Of a stretch of 64,000 nt of DNA, positions 55,784 through 64,000 are shown piece after piece. The stretch lies in NCBI GenBank assembly GCA_033807695.1, contig CM066301.1, positions 1,054,001-1,118,000 of the forward strand. Direction: 5' to 3'. Position 1 is the first letter of the stretch; the number at the start of each line of letters is the position of its first letter. Source of the stretch: Daedaleopsis sinensis (Eukaryota > Basidiomycota > Agaricomycetes > Polyporales > Polyporaceae). The notes below the pieces were generated by a model that did no database searches, was not told the origin of the DNA, and was given only the letters and a program-made list of their open reading frames with translations. Position numbers and translations under genes: made by a program.

Positions 55784-58700
55784 TCACTCCGGGTTGAGAG
55801 GAGGGGTAGACGCCCGACGACCGGGGACGGGCCACACTTCCTTCATGGTGGACGCTTCCCAAACGCGGCCCCCCTTCACGACTAGGCGAATGTCTCTCGT
55901 ACCGCTGATATCGCCCTCAAGAAGATCTACCCCGGGAGGATAGACGACGAAGTCGGCAAGCTTCCCGGGAGTGAGTGAGCCAAGCGCGTCGTCAATCCCG
56001 AGGGTAGCAGCAGCGTCAGAGGTCGCTGCGCGAAGGACCTATTGATGATGTTCAGTAGGTAAAGCCTGCGAGCCGTCTGTGCGTCACGTACCTCGTAGTT
56101 TGTGAGACCTCCGAGCTTCGTGAAGAACATCTCGGCGTGGTAGTTCAGGCCGATAGGCGGCTCTCCGTGGGCACCGATGTGGGCTTTGAGACCCTTGCGA
56201 ACCATCTTCGCGGTCGAAATCGAGGTGTTCACCAACTGGTAGGCTGGAAGAAGACGATCAACGAAATTCCAAGTATCAGGGCAGGTGTGAGATCTTACAG
56301 CTCAGAGGTCGTGCGGTGGACTCGGTCAATCCCTCTAGAATGTCGTGCCGCGTGAACTGCCTCAGTCTGCCACACGGAAGTTAGACCGTCAACACGAGAA
56401 ATCGATCAAGTGTACTGACTTCTGGTTGTTAGGTATATCTTCGTTGGCCCAGATCATTTGCTCGCCCATGACACCTCCATAGTTAACGATGTGCGTCGGG
56501 GTAGCCCCGGTGCCACTCAACGCATACAAGGTCAGGATATCATCGTAAAGCACCGGGATAGGAATGGCATGTTCGATCGTGGTCATCCCTATGGGGCGAG
56601 AAGTCAGTAGAAGTTACACATAAGGTCGTATCACATACCATCGACAATGTAGGTCTGGTCCCAGTCGTAGTTCATGCCCTAAGCTACTGTGAGTTGTGTA
56701 TTGAGAAGAGATAGAGAAGAGACACCTACACCCTCGGGAACACAGAGCATCCCCTTGGAGCGAGCTGCAAGAAGTAGCCTCTGACGAGATGCCCTGAATT
56801 GTGCGTCAGTCGCTGTTGCAGTGGTCCATGAAACGCAACGTACCGGGATGGTAGGTTGTAGTTCTTGTACGAGTAGCTCGACGGGCCACCTTCAACCTGT
56901 ATCCGGGTAAGTGCAGACGTAGCCTCGTCCATATCCACGATATCCTGATGAATGCCAGGGGCACCAGCGCCATATATAATGTCTCCGGTATGGTAACTGC
57001 GTGGGCCGACCATTTGGCCACGTTCAATCCGGAATCGTTCCGCAAACGCAAGCACTGTGTCAGTGCTAGGACTACAGAACACACAACATCAGCTTCTCGG
57101 ATGCCCTATACAGACGGACGACCTACTTGTGGAGCGTGGTCACACCGTAGGAGAGGAAGGTCTCCATCTCCCAAGACTTGGCGGGGAAATTAGTGACGAA
57201 GCCATTCCAATGGGCGTGAACGTCGATGAAGCCGGGAACAACAAATCCTGGCGATGCCGATTGTTCAGCATGACTGGAAACAGTGGAACGAAGAACGAGA
57301 CCGACCTCCTTGCGCGTCGAAGACGGTCGCGCCGTACGGGAAGACAGCGTCATGAACACCGACGATGGCCTCGATCACGCCACCGCGTGTCACGAGCACC
57401 GCATCGCGAAGGACGTCGGAGCGCAAGTCTCCGCTCTCCATTGTGACTAGCGTGGCATTAGCGATAATGAAGAAGTCGGCGTTCTTGAGGCCCTCCTCTC
57501 CGAACCGCGACGCAGACAGAGCTGCAGCTTCCTTCTTCAGCCGACTGATGTCGCTCTCGTACTCCACGTCCACCTCCTGCCACTCGGTGAGGGACTTTGT
57601 GCACTCAATGCCGAGGGTGTACGGATCCTTCTGCACGGCCTTGGAGCACGCATCCGTCTTGGAGACGTCGAGAGAGTGGAGGTAAGGTCCTGCACGTCGC
57701 ATCAGCAGAGATGTTACACGATCAACCTGCACGCGTAGCCACATACCGAGGAACCAGAATAGCTTCGTACCGTCGCCACTCCATGCGAGAGAATGGCCCC
57801 CGTCCTTACTGACCCTCATGAGACCCTTCGTGGCGTTCGCAGGCTTGCTCCATACGGCATCGTCAGCCTTGACAGAAGGGGCTAAGTAGACCTGGAAAAA
57901 GTCGACGACCGCGACCTTCGACCCGCTCTTTAGCGAGCCCGAGGTCGGCGGTGGAACCGCGAGTTCAGATGACATGCGCCCAATGGCGATCGTCTCATGC
58001 GCGTAGTCGCCAAGCTCGTTCGGACCCGCCGCTAGATCGATGACGAACGCTCGTTGAGGAGTCTGCACGAGCAGCTTCTTGCTCACTTCGATGAACTTAA
58101 GCTGGGTGTGCACGACATCGTATGTACTAATCTCCGAGGGGATGAACCGGATGTCCTTGACCGTGACCTTGTTGGAGGAATCAGATGGGAGCGTGAGCTG
58201 GCCGATGTAGAGTCCTGCACCCGCAGTGGCGACAACGTCTCCGGTCAGATAGTCGCCGCCAGTCTTCAGGAACGCAATTTTACGCCTGTCACCCTGGCAA
58301 GCACATATAATCGGGGAGTAGTATCGGCCAAGCGGGAGACCGGATATCTCGAATGCGCGTCCGGACGTGAGGTTTGCGAACTCGAATGTCGTGAAGTTCT
58401 CGTCTGACCAACGAGCATGAATCACCAAGTCATCGGTGTTTGGAACGAAGGACGGGGAGAAATATGGAGCTTCCGGGTGAAGTACAGGGACCGGCTTCGC
58501 CGCGTGTCTGCCTTTCTTGATTTCTGAGACGTACGTAGCACCGGCGGCCTGGTAGACGACTTTCTTGCCGGTCTCGTCTGCACGAAGCTCATAAAACGCC
58601 CATACACGCTGGGTATCGGCGGTCTCTACCCGTTTGATGTCGGTTTTGTTGTGGCGCGTGTCCGCAATGCGCTTCTCGATATGGGCCTTGAACGGGATGA

Positions 58701-60293
58701 CCTTGGGTTCACCTCCCCCAATGCGTTCGCCGTCTGAATTCGTGTCTAGCGGGACGTGATATATCTGACCAGCGGCCCAGATAATGATGGCATCGTCCTC
58801 GGGAGTGAACGCGAACGAAGGGTAGGTTCCGAATGGCGCTGAGACGACGCTCAGGTCGTAGGTGAGACCGTACCAGATGTTGCGAATAGTGCCGGTCTGA
58901 AGGTCCCTGCGTAGAGAAGTCAGGATGTGAAAGGTTTAGGAAAGGGCTGAGACGGACTTCAACACCAACGCCTCATTGTCACGAACGCGGCGCACGAACG
59001 CTAGTGTACGCCCGTCGTGCGAGAGCTCGGGACGTGTTGCGCCACCCGGGAATGCGCTGACGAGAGTGGTGGTACGCTTCGTGGTGAGATTGGTAGAGAG
59101 GATGGAGTTGATACCCTGGTGGACATCTAAAAGAGGTATTAGCCATACCCTATGCTCGCTGAGGCAGTCAATACGCACCTTTACTATACGTCCATGCGCC
59201 GTTCGTGTCGATCGCATTCTTGGAGTAGATGACGGTATCGGTCCCTTGCCACAGGAACTGCTCGGGTCCAACTTGCTGATCGCCGTAGCTTTCGACGCCC
59301 CATCCCAGGGGAAGCGTGCGTCCGACAAGTACTTTGCCGCTGCCAGCCTTGATAGCAGCGCTCTCGTCCGGGATAGGAAATTCCCAACCCTCGCCAGCTC
59401 CGAGGCTGCGACTCGACGTGTACCACTTCGTGGCGACAACCTTGTTGCCCGAGGGGTGGAAACGCGCGTCCGAGACCCATCTGTACGTCTCGTTGGTAAC
59501 GCGACGAGCTATATATCATCATGAGCAGACTCTGCCATAATACATGATATGCGTACTCACCATCAAGTCGGCCCTCTCGCAGCAGGCGATTGCGCTTCCT
59601 CTCCTCGGTCTCGGGAATGAACTTTGCAAGTAGCTCTTCTTCGTTCTCCTGTGTCCGAAGGGCGTCCTTCAAGGCTCCTGACGCGTTAACGGGCCTGATA
59701 TCTGCGGCTTCACATCCCGTCCAGGGCTTGACCCAGATATTCTCCACCCCGAGTCCAGCGTCGCTTCTGAATACGAATTGCGTCCCGTCCGGGGAGAAGT
59801 GAGGGTCGGAGTCGTGTGGCACACCTTTCAAGACGGGTACAGCTCTCGTAGGCGACACAGACTCGCTGTATGCGCGGGCAGACCCGCTGTATGCGCTGGT
59901 AGGGAGACAGTAGATGTCCCCAAGCATGTCGAATATGATCTCCCCGGACTTCGGGTTGACGTCGAGCCGCAACCATGTTCCTTCGGTTACGTCGTACTCG
60001 AGGAGTCGGGGGAAGGGGAAGTCGACTGAGATGTCCCAAGGGGTCTGCTCACGTAGAGGCCAGATATCATCCTTCCATTCCTCCGCAGGGTCCGCGAAAG
60101 ATGCCGAGGGTGCTTGCGAGTTCAGATTGAGGAGTCCAGCTGGGACCCAGAAGGAATGTACGAGCGTCGAAAGCGCGATAGCAGATGATACAAGCAGCAC
60201 GGTCCTGACGAGGCGGGTGTTTATGGGGTTGCTCTGGTAAGTCGTGGGCGTATATCCCACTGCTGCTCCCTTCTCGACGCCGTTAGAAGCCAT
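55784..60293 (-). CDS. Membrane-anchored amidohydrolase with TolB-like propeller
   Basis: A large gene with about a dozen short introns. ATG 60293 (MASNGVEKG). Residues of about 28-48 form one transmembrane helix (VRTVLLVSSAIALSTLVHSFWV), suggesting a type II anchor. Then come TolB/PD40-like beta-propeller repeats (SPDGTQFVFRSDAG, HPSGNKVVATKW, SHDGRTLAFVRR, SGDGTKLFWFLG). The C-terminal third is an imidazolonepropionase-like amidohydrolase: metal-binding HAHW after FVVPGFIDV, GVTTLHNPS, TTIEHA, HIGAHGE and LTPGKLADFVV. Splices joining GG/FVVPG (near 57255), LHN/PSTD (near 57060-57120) and YE/VLRAAT (near 56035-56090) keep the frame. The substrate is unknown; related proteins occur in ascomycetes and bacteria. 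It appears intact. Confidence 0.85.
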
Positions 60294-60336
60294 GGCGGAC
60301 TCCGACTGCGTTCTCCTAGTCCTCAGCACGAGTTAG

Positions 60337-60704
60337 CTAGAACATCGCGGCGAAACGGAGTGTACGCACAGTCTCTGGCAGCGTAGTCTCGTCGTCGCCC
60401 TGGTAGAAGAACTGGAAAGAGCTAGTCGTCGAGTGTGGGGATCCGGGCGGTGAGAACGACGTCAACGACGTTCGACGGCCCGGCGAAACACGCGCTTCGC
60501 CTCTTGAGTACCTCGTCTTCTCATCACGCTCATCGATACCGTCCATCCCCCACCACGTCAATATGTCTTCATCGTTTGGCTAGGAGAGACAACCCATCGA
60601 TGGGAACGACTCGCACGACGAAGTCGCGCATGAGAGAGCTCGGTGGAGATGATGGAGAGCAAGCAGGGAAGACTTACAAGGGATAGTGAGTTGGGTGCAC
60701 TCAT
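60337..60704 (-). CDS. Small ORF of 89 codons, or 5' leader of the amidohydrolase gene
   Basis: Two exons, 60704-60678 and 60579-60337, joined by a GTAAGT..CTCCTAG intron in frame: MSAPNSLSL, then PNDEDILTWWGMDGIDERDE, ending at TAG 60337. It ends only 43 bp before the amidohydrolase ATG on the same strand. It could be a separate small gene, an upstream ORF, or an N-terminal part; none of the splices I tried joined it in frame to MASNG. No known domain. Confidence 0.4.
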
Positions 60705-60735
60705 GACCTCGGTCTCGGAATCGGAATCGGATACT

Positions 60736-60743
60736 TATATATA
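60736..60743 (+). promoter_or_regulatory. TATA box of the MIF gene
   Basis: TTATATATAC lies 39-46 bp upstream of ATG 60782, with a CT-rich leader following. Only 77 bp separates this ATG from the divergent small ORF start at 60704, so the promoter is very compact or shared. Confidence 0.55.
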
Positions 60744-60781
60744 CTCTCCCGGTCCCATCTTCTTTCCCTCGAACCACCACC

Positions 60782-61377
60782 ATGCCAGGCCTTGACCTCA
60801 GGACGAACGTAACTGTCGCGGACCCTAAGGCGTTCTGCATCGAGTTCTCCAAGGTAACGTTAAAAATCTTCTTTTTCTACTCTCATTATCGTTGAATCAA
60901 TGTCCCGGAACAGTTCGCTGCAGATACGTTAAGAAAGCCAGAGAACTACATCTCGGTCCATCTCGACCATAGCAAGCCGTTAACGTTCAGTGGAACGTTC
61001 GAGCCTGCGTTCCTGTTGAACGTTGTGAGTCCCAACTTGCTCTATGTTCCTCCCATAAACCACTTAGGTACACTCCTATCGTCGCAGGTCAGTCTGGACA
61101 ACATCTCAGCCGAGACGACTGAGATATACTCGAAGGCATTCTTTGCCTTCATCAAGGAGAAGCTAGGGATTCCGGACGATCGTGGCTATGTGTGAGTCCA
61201 TCCATCTACTTCGACTTGGCCCATGAGCTTTACACTACACCACACAGAGTTTTCATCGATCCCGGGAGGGAGAATATCGGGTATGTGTGGATCGCATCGC
61301 CTAACTTCTCCCAGAGTGCTCACAACCTGTACAGCTACCTGGGCACTACCTTCCACGCACTGTGGGGTGCGAAGTGA
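60782..61377 (+). CDS. MIF/D-dopachrome tautomerase family protein
   Basis: Four exons: 60782-60853, 60914-61024, 61088-61191 and 61248-61377, total 417 nt, 138 residues. The macrophage migration inhibitory factor fold is a trimer of about 115-residue subunits with a keto-enol tautomerase site using Pro-2 (mature Pro-1), kept here in MPGLDLRTNV. Other family words: NYISVHLDHSKPLTFSGT, LGIPDDRGYV and the conserved FIDPGRENIGY. It is slightly longer at the C-terminus than animal MIF. In fungi the role is uncertain. Intact. Confidence 0.9.
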
Positions 61378-62216
61378 TCTTCCGACAAGAATGCAAATAG
61401 GCACTTTCGCTTTCCGAAATTTGTATGACTATTGAAGTGGTTTCTGAAAGCACACGCTTGCTCAGTCATACGGTTCGCAATTCCCTCGGCGCGCCAACTT
61501 TTTTCCAACTCTCCTTCGTCCCCGAACATGTGTAGGTCTCCCTAGGCCTTGTACGTCTAGCCTCAAAAGTCCTCGTGCGCTGAGACATGACGTTATTAGT
61601 TGTCCATGCTCTGCTTGGGGCCTTAGGCGTACCGGAAGTTCAGTCGCCCAGGAGTCTACGATTTTCGAAAATGTGAAGCAGACTGGAGGCCTGAGATCTG
61701 AGAAGCGAGCTGCAACCCAATACATCCCGCATATATATGACGCCGAAGCCGCATATATTGAGGTAACACAATACAGCAACGATTGTGAGCTCTCCGACTG
61801 CAAGTCCTCCGTGAGGTGCGTGCCAGAGATCTATCAAAGCACAGTGCGGCTCAGATTCACAACACGAGAGTCAAATTTCTAGCTCGTGCTAAAACACTAA
61901 ACGCGCTCCCCTGACTTGCCGGAAATACATCGTGATATTGGACTTGCGAACGCCATAAACTATCTCGACCGTTTGTTGGAGAGTCGAAGGCAGGAGCCTA
62001 GGAGATATAAGTATCAGATTAGTTTACATCGACTGTAACGTACAGAAGGGGGATGTGCACTGCAGGAAAGCAACTATACAAAACAGGAATCAGAGACATA
62101 TTACTCTAAGTGCGAGAAAGGAACTCGACCGTAGCCAGATAATACATACTACATCATTAGACCCATAGGATACACGAACCGAGCCGGGTCCGTTCTAGGA
62201 TATGCAGGGGGAACTC
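61378..62216. other. Convergent intergenic region
   Basis: About 840 bp between two genes that end towards each other. No gene, repeat or RNA recognised; the ORFs at 61462-61803 and 61673-61882 look random. It presumably holds both 3' ends. Confidence 0.45.
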
Positions 62217-64000
62217 TCATCGATCGACGTTCACGGAGCCAAGCCTGCCCTCCTTCGGCGGCCTCGACGTGGACCCCAGCACCGAGCTACCCCTGCCTGA
62301 GAGGGGGAACTTGAACAGCCCGACGGTGTTCCCGAACCCGGCGAGGCAGCACCCCGGGGTGCTGACGAACGGCGACACGCGCGTGAAGTGCAGCCGGGGC
62401 ACGGCCGCGCGCCGCTTCGGGAGCGGCGCGGTCAGGCGCACCGAGCCCGAACTCACGTCCGTCTCGTACTTGCGCCGGCGCGGCTCGTGGCTCAGCGCGA
62501 GCAGCGGGGACGCCTGCAGGCGGCCCTCGGCCGGGTCGAACGTCCACAGCTCCCACCGGTCGAGCGCGGCGGACGTCAGGCCGCCCGTGTACTCGGACTG
62601 CAGCTGCGCGCGTGGATCGTTGCTGGGGGTGCGCCGCGCGACGGGGGGCCGCGGGCGACGGCGGATGCCGACGATCTTGTCGTGCCCGATGTCCCAGCCG
62701 CCGCGCTCCACTGTCGCTTCGGCCACACGCACGACCACGAGGCTCTGCCATATCGACGGCTGAGGATGGGTGGCAAGGAAACTCGAGGCTGGCGTGACGT
62801 CCTGTGGTCCGACGGGAGTGTCGCCGGACTCGAAGTAGTCTGGGTTGCTCAGCAAGAATGCTTGCCGTAGGCTGTCCTGAGCCGATGCTCGCCGGGAGTG
62901 TACTCCGTGGCCGGAAACGCGGAAGGTAGACGGGGGTGACGAAGAGATGGAAGACATCCTCGAGCGTGGGCGGACTGGTGTGTTGGTTCCGGTCGATGCG
63001 ACTGAGGTGCTGCTTCCGCTGCGTGGCCGATGGGCGAGGAGACTGGAACGTGGGGCTTGTTGAGGTAGGTTGCGGGGGCATGCGCAGCGGCGTGTCGGGA
63101 GAGTCAGGTAGGCACGGTAGAACTGGACGATATGGCCGACGGAGAACGTGATCGAGAAGTTTTCGGCAGGGAGTTCGCCGCAGGTAGTGCACGTAGGTGT
63201 GGAGACCGGTGAAAGCTTGAGGACGTTGATATCTCCAAACGGTTCGTCGTGGATGTACAAGCATTCCCGCGTGCACGCGTCCCAGAGCGAGATGACACCA
63301 GCCTGGGTCGCAGCGGCCGCAATCGTCCTCTTTGCCCCATCTAACTCGATGCTGCATACGTGCACCTTTGATACGAGATCGGTGGGGTTTCCAGCAGAGA
63401 TGGTGCACTCTCCGTCGAATACAGGAGTTGAATCCTCGACGTTGCACAACTCCAGGATCCCGTCGTCTAGTGCGAAGCCAACGAGCAAGCGACCGTCTGC
63501 CTGGATGGGTAGAAGCATAGATTTGATGACCGACGCGGCCCTTGAGGGAGTGATGTATCGGGGATTCGCCAAGGACAGGATGTCCCATTCGATCACAGCC
63601 CCATTCTCATAGGAAGAATAGAGGTGGTATGTGAGACCCGTGCGCGATGCTGCCCCAGAAGTAGCGAGTGCGCCGAGAGTCGCTGGAGCGTCTGAAGGAA
63701 GGTTCATCGAGCCGGTGAAATGGACTGATGTCACACCAGATGATAGGTGTTCAAGGTGGAAGTGTGGAAGAGGCTTGATCTGGTCCACCCCTATGAGGAA
63801 GACGACGATGTCTCCGGAGCCTGTGCCCACGGCACAAAGGTTGCCGAAACCATTCATGGCGAGAGCGGTGATGGTGGTTGACGCAGATGGTGTGCTTGAG
63901 CTGATGGGTATGAAGGCAGAGGTATCGACCACGACGTGTGATTGTGTCTCTGTTCTCCAGACCACAAATTCGTTGTGGATGCCCACGGTAGCGATGGTTT
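62217..64000 (-). CDS. WD40-like propeller protein, partial at window edge
   Basis: Open frame running in from beyond 64000 to TGA at 62217, at least 594 residues in one exon. The N-terminal half shows WD40-like blades without strict GH/WD ends: ITALAMNGFGNLCAVGTGSG, GAVIEWDIL, GVISLWDACTRECLYIH, ITFSVGHIVQFY and a last blade GFGNTVGLFKFP. Ser/Arg/Pro-rich insertions (about 64 residues after PTRRCACP) separate the blades. WD40 proteins are protein-binding scaffolds; partner unknown. The start codon lies outside the window. Long minus ORFs in another frame (62287-63588) are shadows. Confidence 0.75.
   Translation of the reverse strand, partial: TIATVGIHNEFVVWRTETQSHVVVDTSAFIPISSSTPSASTTITALAMNGFGNLCAVGTGSGDIVVFLIGVDQIKPLPHFHLEHLSSGVTSVHFTGSMNLPSDAPATLGALATSGAASRTGLTYHLYSSYENGAVIEWDILSLANPRYITPSRAASVIKSMLLPIQADGRLLVGFALDDGILELCNVEDSTPVFDGECTISAGNPTDLVSKVHVCSIELDGAKRTIAAAATQAGVISLWDACTRECLYIHDEPFGDINVLKLSPVSTPTCTTCGELPAENFSITFSVGHIVQFYRAYLTLPTRRCACPRNLPQQAPRSSLLAHRPRSGSSTSVASTGTNTPVRPRSRMSSISSSPPSTFRVSGHGVHSRRASAQDSLRQAFLLSNPDYFESGDTPVGPQDVTPASSFLATHPQPSIWQSLVVVRVAEATVERGGWDIGHDKIVGIRRRPRPPVARRTPSNDPRAQLQSEYTGGLTSAALDRWELWTFDPAEGRLQASPLLALSHEPRRRKYETDVSSGSVRLTAPLPKRRAAVPRLHFTRVSPFVSTPGCCLAGFGNTVGLFKFPLSGRGSSVLGSTSRPPKEGRLGSVNVDR

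Overview
This window looks like nuclear DNA of an agaricomycete basidiomycete (mushroom or polypore lineage). The coding sequence is rich in G and C and is split by many 45-100 bp GT..AG introns. The mobile elements (Plavaka, Copia) and lineage-restricted families (DUF6532, DUF6697, expanded F-box and MYND genes) are typical of that class. All gene models were spliced by eye; where a sum of exons is given, it was checked for reading frame.

Layout. Positions 1-6100 are satellite DNA: a 159-bp repeat present in both orientations, then a 196-bp repeat carrying CCCGGCCGGG palindromes. The satellite cuts off a Plavaka transposase gene (6103-7721, minus). Head to head with it is a DUF6532 gene (8448-14063, plus), split by a 2.58-kb palindromic Mutator-like element that left a 10-bp target duplication. 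Positions 14775-26520 hold an F-box gene and a convergent MYND-finger gene, a tandem duplicate of their 3' parts, a strongly decayed further MYND copy, and a complete Copia retrotransposon (17822-23124) inserted 65 bp upstream of the intact MYND start codon.

Positions 26996-33319 hold glutathione reductase and a long disordered protein of unknown role. Two stretches without a recognisable gene (33320-39733 and 40762-47483) flank a GNAT-like acetyltransferase gene. Positions 47484-49943 hold a further F-box/MYND pair, both broken; the MYND copy has a TGA exactly at a zinc-binding cysteine codon. From 50308 to the right edge lie a conserved unknown protein, an internally deleted GH43 arabinanase gene, a DUF6697 gene, a large membrane-anchored amidohydrolase with a TolB-like propeller, a small ORF, a MIF/tautomerase homologue, and a WD40-like gene that leaves the window.

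The housekeeping genes (glutathione reductase, amidohydrolase, MIF homologue) look intact. The left half is an accessory region shaped by satellites, transposons and duplication. The most unusual signals are the repeated and repeatedly decaying F-box/MYND pair, the inverted satellite with a 53-codon period, and the promoter-proximal Copia insertion with an empty-site copy preserved nearby.
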